A DNA stretch of 64,000 nucleotides from CAYYDE01 sp964470525 (GTDB lineage Bacteria; Patescibacteriota; Gracilibacteria; BD1-5; UBA6164): NCBI GenBank assembly GCA_964470525.1, contig CAYYDE010000005.1, positions 62,001 to 126,000 of the forward strand, written 5' to 3'. The position numbers and the translations under genes were made by a program. Positions 54,021 through 64,000 of the stretch are shown here, piece by piece. Each line of letters opens with the position of its first letter. The first letter of the stretch is position 1. The notes below the pieces were generated by a model, which worked only from the letters and a program-made list of their open reading frames with translations, was not told the origin of the DNA and ran no database searches.

Positions 54021-54980
54021 ATGAACCAAATTATTGATCTTTTAAAACAATATTACAAAAAAATCCGTCACTATAAATATAGAAAAAAAGTCAGAAGTGA
54101 AAAATCAAAAATATATTTCAAAGATGAAAAAACTTCTCGTTTTCAATCCACAAGAACTTCTGCATTTCATTTTTTCAAAACGAAATTAGAATTTCAAAAT
54201 GAAGAAAAAAGCATGAAGAGGTATTATATTTACTACCTTATTATTGGAGTTTTTTTAATAGTTTCGACGGTATATGTGATGATGTTTACCCATTATTTTT
54301 CTCTGAAAACTATTGATATTATCCGTCTTGATGAAAATGTAAATATTGATCTTGCAAACAAATCTATAGATAATTTTCGTTTTCAGCCAATTTTACTCAT
54401 AAAAAAGGAAGACCTTCGTAGAAATTTATTTTCTCATCAACCAAACATAAAAGCGATTCAAATCAAAAAAATACTTCCAAGTAATATGAAAATTACTGTT
54501 TCGTCTCATGAAAATATTTTTCAATTTCAATTTGAAGAAAAATGATATATTATCACGAAAAATGGTACATTGATACCAAAATTAAGAGATTCCTCTTTAG
54601 GAGAATTAGAAATTGTAGGACTTGATAATTTTTGAATCATTGATTATAAGAAATATTTTGATGAAAATATTATTGCAAATATTTCTCATATTGTATCAGC
54701 AATACAAAATGATTTCTCATCTCTTGAGTTTTTATGAGCAAAATATTTTAAAAAAGAAAGAGAGCTTCATATTTCAACCAATAATGGTTTAATACTATTT
54801 CATCTCAACCAAGATCCAAGTGTACAGATTCAAAAACTCAATGTTTTTTACAAAGAATATGCTCAAAAAATTAAACATCCTTTTGTGTATATTGATTTAC
54901 GTATCAATGAAAGAATTATGTATTGTACGACTGAAACAGAGTTTCAGTGCAAGCAAAATCTTACATTTCTCTATGAATAA
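54021..54980 (+). CDS. ftsQ: FtsQ/DivIB-like cell division protein
   Basis: 319 residues. A basic cytoplasmic N-terminus (KKIRHYKYRKKVRSEKSK) leads to one transmembrane helix (YYIYYLIIGVFLIVSTVYVMMF). A POTRA-like domain follows (FSLKTIDIIRL..FRFQPILLIKKEDLRRNLFSHQPNIKAIQIKKILPSNMKITV in parts), then the FtsQ-type C-terminal region. FtsQ links FtsA/FtsZ and peptidoglycan synthesis at midcell. The divergence from model FtsQ is large, so function is from domain order. ftsA and ftsZ lie 8 kb away on the other strand. Confidence 0.75.
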
Positions 54981-55009
54981 AAAAAACTCGTTTATAAACG
55001 AGTTTTTTT
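54979..55009. terminator. Bidirectional terminator
   Basis: AAAAAACTCGTTTA / TAAACGAGTTTTTT between convergent genes. Confidence 0.8.
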
Positions 55010-55622
55010 ATGATGCAGAAATATGTTTTTGAACTCAAACAATAAGCCCTGCGTCATCAGCATCTTGAAAATATAATTGATCTACTAATTTATGAATAAT
55101 TAAAAAAAGTCATCTTCCACGAATCGAATGATAATCTTCAAATCATTTTTGTAGTTTTTGTTCCTGAATTTCCATCATTTGTTGAGAATTTTTTGCAGCT
55201 TTTCAGTTTCCAGAATCTTCTACTTCGATAGAAATATCAAAATCTTGTTCTTTTTTCAAAATAACAACACGCATTTTATTGAGATCTCACTCTTGTGATC
55301 CGTATTCAATAGCATTATTATTGAGTTCATCAATAATCAACATAAATCTATTTTGCCACAAAACAGAGACTCAAACACAAGCAAAAAGCTTTGTAATGAG
55401 TTCTCTCAAAATTTTTGTATTTGTAAAATAAGAACGAAACAAAAAAGTAATTTTTACTTCGTTTTCATGAAAAAGAGATGTAATAAATGTATCTGAGAGA
55501 ATTTCTTCTGGTGAAACCTCATCTATAAAGACCTCCTGCATTTCTTCAGAAATATTAAAAGATACAAAAGAAAGATTCACTATAAATATATGTTTCACAA
55601 TATCTTCTTTCTTAGTATACAT
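55008..55622 (-). CDS. Histidine-kinase-like ATPase domain protein (anti-sigma/RsbW type)
   Basis: 204 residues. GHKL ATPase motifs: N-box FMLIIDELNNNAIEYGSQEGD, G1-box VEDSGNGKAA, G2-like HSIRGRGLFLIIHKLVDQLYF. The N-terminal part resembles the lead-in of RsbW-type anti-sigma kinases; no histidine dimerisation domain is seen. May be the kinase partner of the SpoIIE phosphatase at 33139, though no STAS protein is in the window. Start at ATG 55622 preferred over an extension at 55649. Confidence 0.75.
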
Positions 55623-55651
55623 TATACTGTTTTTTTGAAAAAAAATCAAAT

Positions 55652-55679
55652 AAAAAAACCTACTTTCGTAGGTTTTTTA
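55652..55679 (-). terminator. Terminator of the HU gene
   Basis: AAAAAACCTAC / GTAGGTTTTTT with a 4-base loop, next to the HU stop codon. Confidence 0.8.
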
Positions 55680-55688
55680 TATTTTTGA

Positions 55689-55961
55689 CTATCTAATAGA
55701 TTCTTTCAAAGTTTTTCCAGCTCTAAATACAGGAGTTTTCATAGCAGGAATAGAAATTTTTTGTCTAGTTCTTGGGTTAACACCATTTCTAGCAGCTCTT
55801 TTTGATACTTTAAAAGCACCAAAACCAGTAATATTTACATCTCTTCCAGCTTGTAATTCAGAAGTAATTACATCAACCATAGAGTTTAATGCTTTAGAAA
55901 CAGCATCTTGGCTCAAACCAGCAGCAGCAGCAACTGCTTTAATAAAATCTTGTTTTTTCAT
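55689..55961 (-). CDS. hup: DNA-binding protein HU
   Basis: 90 residues, standard HU: MKKQDFIKAVAAAAGLSQDAVSKALNSMVDVI, then VNITGFGAFKVSKRAARNGVNPRTRQKISIPAMKTPVFRAGKTLKESI (in parts) with the GFG hinge, the RxGRNP-type loop (here RNGVNPRT) and the final K.L. Nucleoid architectural protein. No TGA codon; all glycines are GGN. Ends in TAG. Divergent from the pilus minor-pilin genes. Confidence 0.97.
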   Translation of the reverse strand: MKKQDFIKAVAAAAGLSQDAVSKALNSMVDVITSELQAGRDVNITGFGAFKVSKRAARNGVNPRTRQKISIPAMKTPVFRAGKTLKESIR

Positions 55962-56072
55962 AAAACGATTTATTAATAAATAAACAAGTGTATAATAGCA
56001 AGTTTAAAATAAAATGCAAATTTTTTTTATAAATTCTTGCTTTACAAAGCCACTTAACAGAATATTTTTTTT

Positions 56073-56100
56073 AAAAAATGGCTTATAAAAGCCATTTTTT
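56073..56100 (-). terminator. Terminator of the minor-pilin cluster
   Basis: AAAAAATGGCTT / AAGCCATTTTTT hairpin just after the 56099 gene stop. Confidence 0.8.
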
Positions 56101-56866
56101 AATGTGGTGAAAAAACAGAATATTTGAGTAAATTCAAGTATTTTTCTACATCAATATCTACAAAAATATTTTGTTTATACCCTGCAACCTCCGCAGATCC
56201 AATGATTTTCACATGATTCAATGTAAAATATTCTGCAACTTTATCAGAACTCACACTATAATTTAGAGAGGTATTTGAAGTATTTTGAAGAATTAAATAA
56301 TTTTGCTCATTGTTTTGAAGAAAATTTTCTACCGAAATCTGCGTCAATGAAGTTGCTCATCACACCAAACGTTTTTGAGTTCCATTTGTTGTTTTATCAA
56401 AATTTCCTGTTCAAACAATTCCAGAAGTTGTAGAAAGAATATTCCAAACCATTTGTTCTGGAGTTTGGTTGACAATAAATCTTGGTTGCGTTACTTTTCC
56501 ATTATGAGAAAAAAGTGGAATAATTGCAAAATCTCATGAAGCCAGTGTAATTCCACTCATAGAACGAGAAATTCCATCTATTTCATACTGAATTGACACA
56601 TCTTTATTATTTCCTCCATATGTATGAAGTGCTGATTTAAAAGCCATATTTGATGTTTTTACTCAATAATTCTTTTGTTTTGCTTCCATCATCCCAAGCT
56701 CCAAAGCTCACTCAGCTCCTGCATATGCTTTGAGATAATTTTCCATAGCTTTTGAATCTTTTGCTTCACCAATAACCAAAGCAAGTACTCAATGCGTAAG
56801 GACCAGCATAAACCCAACCATCAAAACTGCAAGAATAATAGAATATCATTGATTTGAAGTTTTCAT
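56099..56866 (-). CDS. PilX-like type IV pilus minor component
   Basis: 255 residues. A leader-proximal segment YSIILAVLMVGFMLVLTHGVLALVIGEAKDS is a long N-terminal hydrophobic helix without the GFTL consensus but with the PilX-like arrangement (GxSIILAVLM). Followed by KAYAGAEGALELGMMEAKQ, typical of PilX-type proteins. The rest is unassigned. The last gene of the minus-strand minor-pilin set; 21 bases after the 56888 gene stop. Confidence 0.75.
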
Positions 56867-56887
56867 ATTATTATGATAAATAGTAAA

Positions 56888-57463
56888 TTAATAGATTCTT
56901 TTTGAAAGTGTTGTTTGAAAGATGAGAGTATTTTCTTGAATCAACTCTCTTTTTACTCATTTTTTTCCAGAAGGACGAAGAGTAAAGTTGATTTGAACTT
57001 TATCAGGTTTTCCTTTTATCAGAGTAAATTGAAGTTGTTCAAACTCTACCCATGAATTTGAAAGAGCTTGTCAATCTTTTACAAGAACACAAGCAACATC
57101 ATAATCCTGACATTTCGTTATATCCTCACTCACACGAATATATTGATTTCCATTTTGAATTGCAAGATAATATTCACTTCCAATACATATTTTATCTCCT
57201 TTTTCAAGAGATCCTGAAGTATTTGAACATCATCCAATATCAATACCACTCACTACTCATTTTATATTATTTTTTCTAATATCTTCCGCAATTGTTTCAA
57301 CAACATGTTTTACATTTTCCTGAAGCGTACGAGAAATATCTGTTTTACTATTGATCTGATTTGACAAAAAGAAAATAGTAAATACAGAAACCATAATAAT
57401 AGATAAAATACTCAGAGCTACTAACAACTCTATCAAGGTAAAACCATTTTTTGAATATTCCAT
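56888..57463 (-). CDS. Prepilin-type protein, PilW-like
   Basis: 191 residues. MEYSKNGFTLIELLVALSILSIIMVSVFTIFFLSNQI is a clear prepilin signal. The body contains DIGGCSNTSG and CQDYDVACVLVKDG, and ends with a FTLRPSGKKG..L...T..S.R pattern common in PilW/PilJ-type minor pilins. One of several minor pilins in order PilN-, PilO-, PilC-, GspH-, PilV-, PilW-, PilX-like. Confidence 0.8.
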
Positions 57464-57484
57464 AAAAAAAAGACAACAAATAAA

Positions 57485-58060
57485 CTAATCCCTTTGGAAA
57501 TGGGTCAAGATAGTATCAAGTTCAACACTATGATATCCATTTTTGTACCAAATCACTTTTGACTTTAGATGGAGAGCATTTTCCTGTATATCTCCATTAT
57601 TATTCTTTACATCATCAAAATATATAAAACGATATAAATATGTTTTTGTATTATTTTCTGAAGCATTATATGTATATTCATTTTCAGGAGTAAGATACAA
57701 TTGATAGTCTTGCATTTTTGAAGCTAAATATTGTTTTCATTGTGCAAAATCATCAATCTTGGTGAGAAAATTTCATTGATTTTCAACTGTATAATATGCC
57801 CCTGTTTGGAATGTTTCCAACACATCATTTCATGGAAATTTATTCCAATTATGAAGTGTTTCATAATTATTATCACGAATATTTCTAACAATTTCAAGTC
57901 ATTCTCTCGCTAAATGAGAAGCAATAATTGAATTTTTAGAATATTCATTCATCTTCATAGCAGATGCTATAAGCATATACACCGATACCAATCCAAGTGA
58001 AAAAATCATTATTCAAATCAACACTTCAATAATAGAGAATCATTTATTTTCTTTTTGCAT
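57485..58060 (-). CDS. Prepilin-type protein, PilV-like
   Basis: 191 residues. The N-terminus is MQKENKGFSIIEVLIGIMIFSLGLVSVYMLIASAM, with GFSIIEVLI, the prepilin motif with Glu at +5. Then SIIASHLAREGLEIVRNIRDNNY, typical of PilV-like proteins (A..AREGLE...IRD). Ends VELDTILTHFQRD, TAG stop. Glycines after the first are TGA in several places. Confidence 0.8.
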
Positions 58061-58079
58061 AATAATAAAATTAAAATTA

Positions 58080-58598
58080 TTAGTAATCTATCGTATTTGT
58101 TCACACGTGATATTGTACTGTTCTATGTAATAATTCTGAATCAGAATTTTGATATCTCAGTTGTACAAGTGCTCAAGTAGTACTTTTTACATTGAGATTT
58201 TTATCATAGACAATTCCTGTTCAAAATAAAGATGAAAAAACAATAAACGCATCATCAGAAATAATTTTCACTCCTTCTGGAAGTCGTTTTTCCTTCATTT
58301 TAGACGAAGTTCCAAAAATAATTCCAGAATTATAATCAACACTAAAATATTCAATAATAGATGATCCTGATGCAAAATATACTCATATTTTTTGATTGAT
58401 ATTTTCTTTTTGATATCAAGCAATGGCTGTATTTCTAGATTCTGAAATACTTAAAGAAACTTCTTTTGCAGCAAATTTCACTTTTGCAATATTTTGATAA
58501 TGATTGTAATTTGCAAATGTCATAGTTACCATGATAAATATAATCGTGAGTACAACTATCAATTCTACTAAAGTAAATCAAGCATTTGTTGTTTTCAT
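58080..58598 (-). CDS. Prepilin-type protein, GspH/FimT-like
   Basis: 172 residues. [32 protein letters not shown] is the prepilin signal. The body reads AAKEVSLSISESRNTAIAGYQK, which fits the GspH/FimT pattern of L..sR..A...g, and ends VQYHVGTNTIDY. Start ATG 58598. Follows the PilC gene at 58626 by 27 bases. Confidence 0.8.
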
Positions 58599-58625
58599 AA
58601 AAAAGAAAAAAGAAATATTAAAAAA

Positions 58626-59726
58626 TTACCCTACTGTTTGTGTTAACTGTAAAATCGATCCAAAAATAGCAAATGCAAACCAAAGTACAAAAACTCATGC
58701 AATTAAAATTGCAAGTGGTTCAATCCATTTTGTTAAATTTGTAAGAGAATAATTTACTTCCCTTGTATATGATTCATTTAATTTTTTACAGACATTTCCA
58801 ACAGTTGCTGTTTTTTCCCCTACTGAGAGAAGTTGTAAAAAATCAGATGGAAAATATATTGCTTGAGGATCTACTTCAATAATTGATTCAACTAATTTTT
58901 TTCATTCAGAAACTCTCAGTGCCACATCAGCGTATAATCTTTCATAGATTACATTATTTGATGCTTGTCCAACAAGTTGTAATGCTTTGATAATTGGCAC
59001 TCATGAATTCATCAAACTTCATAAAATTGAAGAAGTTGAAGCAATAATATAATTTTTATAAACTCTTCCGATGAGTGGAAAAGATAAAAATAATTCATCA
59101 AACATTTTTCTTCCTGCCTCACTTTTTGAATATGCAAATATTCAAAAAATCACTGCTCAGACAAACACAATCAAAAGTGCAAAATTTTGTACAACAAAAT
59201 TACTTGTTGCAATCAGAGCAACAGTTGCAAAAGGTTTTTCTGCACCAGCATCCTCAATAAGAGGAATCAATGCTGGAATAACATATGTCATAACAATTAC
59301 CACAGCAATCAATAAAAATAAAATAATAATGATTGGATAGGTTAATGCCGTTTTAATAGTTGCTTTTAATTCATGAAGTTTTTTCAACTCAAGGGCTAAA
59401 GAAGCAAGTGATTGTACAAGTGTTCATGATTTTTCTCATGCTTCTATAATAGAAGTTTCTGATTGATTAAATACTTCTGGCAATTTTCTCATCGCTTTAT
59501 GAAGTGAATCTCAACTTGAAAGAAATACACTCATTTCTGCAATCTTTTCTTTAAAGTATTGATTTTCAATTTTTGAATTTACACTTGATAAGGCAGAAGT
59601 AATAGTTACTCACCCATCGAGCATAATTGATAAATATTCATAAAAGTTAAATTTATCAAGCAAAGATACCTTTTTAAAAAGATAAAAATTTGTTTCAAGT
59701 ATATTTTGATTTTCATTATTTTTCAT
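58626..59726 (-). CDS. Second PilC/GspF platform protein
   Basis: 366 residues. FNFYEYLSIMLDGGVTITSALSSVN and then SLALELKKLHELKATIKTALTYPIIIILFLLIAVVIVMTYVIPALIPL match PilC/GspF repeats, with SSILGSLMNSGVPIIKALQLVGQASNNVIYERL as the second repeat (quoted in parts). Three transmembrane segments. Paralog of the PilC at 35048; the two are clearly different proteins. Sits in the minus-strand pilus cluster, so the genome probably builds two pilus-like systems or shares parts. Confidence 0.88.
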
Positions 59727-59736
59727 AATGTGTGAA

Positions 59737-60270
59737 TTATTTATAAAGAACTTTTAAAGGAATATCTACCATAAATGGACCAGTAATTTCTCCAAATGGA
59801 TAGTCAAAATTGTGAATAAAAAAGTTATACGTATCATTTTCTAGTAAGACAGCAAACATATTTAACATATCAAGCTCTGTTGCAAATACAACTGAAAGTT
59901 GAATTGTCCCTTCCATAAAACCAAAATCGTTGATTTTCCCAGCATCAAGTGTAATGTTATTGATTTGTACTTTTCCAAGATTTGTTGCAGCATAATTATA
60001 AAAATAGCTTGAAAGTTCATCTTCTGAAAAATTGATCAAATATTTATCTAAATTATATTCATCATATTTTCCTCCATCAAGATCTTGTTTCATTTGAGAA
60101 AGAGATTCATATTCAGCTTTTTTTTGTGCTAAATCTTGTTGCACACTTGCAAGAGTATTTTTATTTTCAACTGTTTGCATGTAAATATTTTTTGTAAAAA
60201 ATAATACCAAAAAAACAGTAAGGAAAAGAAATAAATAAGTAAGCAAAGTATTTCTTGTTGTAGTATTCAT
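59737..60270 (-). CDS. PilO-like pilus alignment protein
   Basis: 177 residues. One N-terminal helix (LTYLFLFLTVFLVLFFTKNIY), then a coiled coil (ASVQQDLAQKKAEYESLSQMKQDL) and a ferredoxin-like beta-alpha domain, the PilO layout. No TGA-Gly codon. Between the PilN-like (60294) and PilC (58626) genes as in PilN-PilO-PilC orders. Confidence 0.7.
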   Translation of the reverse strand: MNTTTRNTLLTYLFLFLTVFLVLFFTKNIYMQTVENKNTLASVQQDLAQKKAEYESLSQMKQDLDGGKYDEYNLDKYLINFSEDELSSYFYNYAATNLGKVQINNITLDAGKINDFGFMEGTIQLSVVFATELDMLNMFAVLLENDTYNFFIHNFDYPFGEITGPFMVDIPLKVLYK

Positions 60271-60293
60271 AAAAATATATTAAAAAATTAAAA

Positions 60294-60815
60294 TTATTTT
60301 AACTCAAATTGTGCTTGAAATGAAATTTCATTTTGTCATTGAAATGCATTTACAAAATCAAGAAGAAAAATATCTTCATCCTGTTTTCTAAAATATTCCA
60401 AGAAATTTTTTGTTTTCACAAAAGCAGCTCAAGTAGCATCACTGTTCACAAGCACTTTTGAAACAATTTTTCAAGAATTATAAGAAAATCCTGTAATTTT
60501 TGTTCTATAATTGCTTTCTAAAGTTTTTAAATTATTTATGTAGGTAGGAATATTTGAAAGTTTTTTATATTTTTCTAATACTGCTCCATTACTTGAAACT
60601 AAAGTATACAAATCAATTTTTCTATCTTGTTTTAAATGATTGATTTGAAGTGTTTGTTGTGATATATCATTTCTTGTTCCTTCAACTTTTTTTCAAAGTA
60701 TTCCGTTATAAAAATATAATCCTATTGTAATAACAAAAAGTATAATAAATAAAAGGAATGAAATCTGTATATTTTTATTTGGTTTTTCAGACTTCACATC
60801 ATTATTTGTAGCCAT
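60294..60815 (-). CDS. PilN/PilO-like membrane protein
   Basis: 173 residues. A charged N-terminus (ATNNDVKSEKPNKNI), one transmembrane helix (ISFLLFIILFVITIGLYFY), a coiled coil and a small beta-rich domain ending EISFQAQFELK. This is the size and layout of PilN-like proteins that bind PilM and PilO. Identity is by layout and neighbours only. First gene of the minor-pilin operon. Confidence 0.65.
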
Positions 60816-60872
60816 AATTATCAATTTAATAATAAAATACTCTCATATGTTATCATATTTATTTTAAAAAAG

Positions 60873-60904
60873 CAAAAAATAAAGGAGTTTTTTCACTCCT
60901 TTAT
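60873..60904 (-). terminator. Terminator after the T4SS-type pilin gene
   Basis: Minus strand ATAAAGGAGT / ACTCCTTTAT with a 6-base loop and six T. Confidence 0.75.
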
Positions 60905-60937
60905 CTTGGTATAGATATTTCATTCAATAGATTTTAT

Positions 60938-61375
60938 TTAATTTGTAGTAGGAGATCCGGATGAAAGTACTCACATCATAAAATCAACTATTACATAAGA
61001 AAGCCACATAAGAGCAATTCATAAAAATACTGATATAATAATTTTTTTTGCATTCGTCTGTGCTTCATCATCACCTGCTCCAATCAAAATACGAAATCCT
61101 GCATAAATGATATAAATCACTGCAATAATCGTAATAAAAGTCATAAGATACACTATAATCCTTTGAATATACACAGAAGCAGGAACTTTTGTCTCAATTC
61201 CATCAATTCCATCTTTTACCATTCATATTCATTTTTCCAATCAACAATTTTGACCATCTCTACAATAAATAACTTCTGCTTCATGTCTTCCCCAATCAAA
61301 ACCAAAAGAAATATCTATCAATAAAAATTGACAGCAACACAAAAACATTCCTATAAAGATCAAAATTTTTTTCAT
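60938..61375 (-). CDS. T4SS-pilin-type small membrane protein
   Basis: 145 residues. An N-terminal signal (ILIFIGMFLCCCQFLLIDISFG), then a Cys-containing short outer segment (VIYCRDGQNCG), then two transmembrane helices (YLMTFITIIAVIYIIYAGFRILIGAGDDE and IIISVFLGIALMWLSYVIVDF). The GFRILIGAGDDEAQTNAKK loop is the signature of CPR T4SS-pilin/VirB2-like proteins. Its role is not known; it may sit in a secretion or DNA-uptake channel. Start ATG 61375. Separated from the pilus operon by a terminator. Confidence 0.8.
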
Positions 61376-61429
61376 AACTTTTTATTTATAATTATTATAG
61401 AGATTATAATATGCTTGGAGAAAAAGTCA

Positions 61430-61470
61430 AAAAATACTTCAAAATATTAAGATACTTTGAAGTATTTTTA
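61430..61470 (-). terminator. Terminator of the ftsA-ftsZ unit
   Basis: AAAAATACTTCAAA / TTTGAAGTATTTTT with a 13-base loop; it follows the ftsZ stop on the minus strand. Confidence 0.65.
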
Positions 61471-61478
61471 TAAAAACA

Positions 61479-62693
61479 TTATATTTTTTTTCTTAAAAAT
61501 GCTGGCACATCCAAATCATCTCCAGTAGATTCTACTGGTTTTGCCAAAGGAGTAGCTTGAGAAAAACCTGTTCATTGAAATGCTGGTTTTGTATCAACTA
61601 TTTTTCTTCCAAAAGGAGACATTTTTGATGAACTTGTTGGAGTGAAGTTTTTATTTGTATCTTCATCAAATCCAGTTGCAACAACTGTAATTTTTAATTC
61701 TCCAGTATAATCTTCATTGATAGTCGTACCAAAAATAATATTTGCATCACGATCAACTGATTCTGTAATAATTTTTGCTGCTTCATCTACTTCAAACATA
61801 CTTAAATCTGTTCCTCCAGTAATGTTAAACAAAAGTCATTTTGCTCCAGCAATTGAAAGCTCTAAGAGAGGTGAATCAATTGCACTTCTTGCAGCTTCTA
61901 CTGCTCTATTTTCACCAGAACCATATCCAATTCCCATAAGTGCCGAACCTGCATTTTTCATAACTGATTTCACATCTGCAAAGTCTACATTGATAAGTCA
62001 TGGTTGAGTGATCAAATCTGAAACTCATTGAACTCATTCTCTCAGCACTTCATCAACAATTGAGAAAGCATCAAGGAGTGGAGTTTTTTTATCAATAATA
62101 GTTAAAATTCTATCATTTGGAATAGTAATAAGTGTATCCACTTTTTCTTTTAAATTGTTATATGCATCAAGTGCTTTACTTGATCTTGATTGTCATTCAA
62201 ATGCAAATGGTTTTGTGACTACTCATACTGTTAATGCTCCAAGTCATTTTGCAATTTCAGCAACTACAGGAGCAGCTCATGAACCTGTCCCTCATCCTAA
62301 ACCACAAGTAATAAATACCATATCAGCTCATTCAAGTGCTGCTTTTATTTCTTCTGATGATTCTTCAGCAGCTTTTTTTCACATATCAGGATTTGCTCCA
62401 GCTCAAAGTCCACCAGTTGTTGCTCTTCCTATATTGATTTTTTTCTCAGCAAGAGAAGAATACAATGCTTGAGAATCAGTATTTACTGCTAAAAATTCAA
62501 CTCCATCAAGAGATGCTTGTATCATTCTATTCACTGCATTATTTCAACCTCATCCAACTCAAACAACTTTAATATTTGCAACTGGAGAAATATAACTTCC
62601 TACTCTAATTTCTTCAGGTCCTGATTGAGGAGTTCCAGAGAGAAGTCTTTTTAATTTATCATCTTTTTTTAACATATTATAAGAATTATTCAT
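61479..62693 (-). CDS. ftsZ: Cell division GTPase FtsZ
   Basis: 404 residues. GTP-binding motif VVGVGGGGNNAVNRM, tubulin signature [20 protein letters not shown]4/T7 motifs and IPNDRILTI are present. The C-terminal tail has [13 protein letters not shown], the peptide that binds FtsA. TGA encodes three glycines in GVGGGGN and at least two in GGGTGSG; these positions do not tolerate stops, so this gene is strong evidence for code 25. ftsA is directly upstream with a 27-base gap. Confidence 0.97.
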
Positions 62694-62720
62694 ATAAGGA
62701 TTTAATAAGTAATATTTTTT

Positions 62721-63956
62721 CTACGGAAGAAGTTTTTTAAATACTTTTGTAATCGATCCAAAAATACTTCCAAAATCAAAAGAAATTTTTGACCTTGCAT
62801 CTCTGTATTTATTTGCAAGAAATATTGTTCAAAGTACACTTGAAAACGATGGATCACATACAGAAGTATCTGCAATAAGATCGTTTTCTCTTGGGACTCC
62901 AACCACAACTGGAAGACGCAATACCTCTTTTGAAAGATCAACTAGTCCTCTCATTTTTGATCATGCTCATACAAGCACAGCTCATTCTGGCAACATTCCA
63001 TCTCTTCCAATTTTTCTGAGTTCTTCTCTTACAAAAAACAAGATTTCTTCATAACGAGCTTGAACAATTTTTGATAAATACAACTGTGAAATCATATTTT
63101 CTTCTCATTTTGAAATTTTTGTAAGATCAATTTCAGAATCTTTAAAATCAGGAATTTTATCCAATCCAAGCTCTGCATATTCAATTTTTAATTTTTCAGC
63201 AGTATCAATAGAAGTTCTCAGTCAAAGCGCTATATCATTGGTAACACTTTCTCCACCAATTGGGATAATTTTTGAAAATTTTAAACTTCCCTCTTCATAT
63301 ACAGTAATTCCTGTTGTTGAAGCTCCAATATCAACACATACGACTCAAAGTTCTTGTTGTCTTTTTGTCAAAACTCATGCAGGAGCACTAATAAGATTTG
63401 GAAAAACATCATATACTTCAATTCAAACATCTTCTACTGCTTTAATAATATTGTTATAAATATTACTTCCAATAGAAAAAATATTTGCACGTACTTCAAG
63501 TTTTCTTGCACTCATACCAACAGGAGATTTAATTCATTCTTCTAAATCAACAACAAAGTAATCTGGAATAACTTTTAATACATCTCTATTTGGAAGTTGA
63601 ACACCATTTTTTGCCATATCTAAAACTCTTTCTATATCAGCTGGTTCAATTTGCGTGCCAGAAATTGCAATAATTCATTTATTATCAATAACATCAAATG
63701 ATGAAGAATTAAATGAAATAAACGCTCATGAAACTTGTTCTCCAGCCATTTTTTCAGCTTCCTCTAAAGATTTATCAAGATTTGCCTTAAATTCCTCCAT
63801 GTCAAGAATATTTCATTTTCTCATAGCATTTGATTGAGAAAGTCCAACTCACAAAATATGAAGCTGTCCTCCATCATTTGCATCAAAAGTTCCAATAACA
63901 GTTCGAATGAGAGAACTTCATATATCAATTGCTGTAATCGTGTTTTCGATACTCAT
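62721..63956 (-). CDS. ftsA: Cell division protein FtsA
   Basis: 411 residues. Actin-like ATPase: AIDIGSSLIRTVIG, VCVDIGASTTGITVYEEG, KIIPIGGESVTNDIA and LVGAGSKMRGLVDL show the phosphate- and adenosine-binding motifs. The C-terminal amphipathic membrane-binding helix is present (GSIFGSITKVFKKLLP). Tethers FtsZ to the membrane. Starts MSIENTITAIDIGSS at ATG 63956; a -10-like TATAAT lies upstream near 63973. Ends in TAG. Confidence 0.95.
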
Positions 63957-64000
63957 TGTTTTGTATTATAATTAAAAAATAATGTTCAATTTATGTATAC

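Overview
This AT-rich window reads correctly only if UGA is decoded as glycine (genetic code 25). Frames that look broken at TGA become full-length conserved proteins, and the TGA codons fall on invariant glycines: the TMGG and DGLAGG motifs of MraY, the GGGTG loop of FtsZ, the P-loops of MurE and PilB, and AGGTGGH of MurG. That decoding is known from Absconditabacteria (SR1) and Gracilibacteria (BD1-5) in the Candidate Phyla Radiation. I cannot tell which of the two this is. All coordinates below use TAA and TAG as the only stops.

Layout. 1-8.5 kb: end of a membrane-anchored protein, mraY, a MarR-like regulator, an RNHCP protein, several small proteins under strong promoters, tilS, a secreted 3D-domain/peptidoglycan-binding protein, then three small minus-strand genes of unknown role. 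8.5-8.7 kb: a minus-strand structured RNA of about 200 nt with its own promoter and terminator. 8.8-19.3 kb: an archaeal-type 8-oxoguanine glycosylase (AGOG), grpE, xth, a half-length priA, dnaX, murE, a DUF4012 membrane protein and dnaA. 19.5-31 kb: a lytic transglycosylase, RNase P RNA, adk, a giant pilin/leucine-rich-repeat fusion, gltX, a toxin-antitoxin pair, a rubredoxin-superoxide reductase fusion, a GuaB1-type GMP reductase, an HD hydrolase and a nucleotidyltransferase. 31-37 kb: a type IV pilus operon (pilB, a SpoIIE phosphatase, pilC), then a pilin gene. 37-48.5 kb: hisS, envelope proteins, murG, pnp, an ABC ATPase, frr, bL33, EF-P, a second pilin and a tail-collar-like secreted protein. 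48.5-50.8 kb: an EcoRI-type adenine methyltransferase with a DUF262/HNH nuclease, preceded by a pseudoknot-forming leader that ends in a terminator. 50.9-56 kb: earP, a U32 protein, bS21, rbfA, an FtsQ-like protein, a histidine-kinase-like ATPase and HU. 56-61.4 kb: a second pilus cluster (minor pilins, a second PilC, PilO- and PilN-like proteins) and a T4SS-type pilin. 61.4-64 kb: ftsZ and ftsA.

How it fits together. Lipid II synthesis (mraY, murE, murG), division (ftsA, ftsZ, ftsQ), replication (dnaA, dnaX) and translation (EF-P, RRF, RbfA, bL33, bS21, GltX, HisRS) form the core. Two pilus loci and three large secreted or pilin-linked proteins suggest investment in surface attachment, as expected of a host-associated or predatory CPR cell. 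EF-P has Arg at position 32 and its matching rhamnosyltransferase EarP is 4 kb away. The least explained items are the two structured RNAs at about 8.6 and 50.7 kb. No tRNA gene, CRISPR array, transposase or convincing replication origin was seen.
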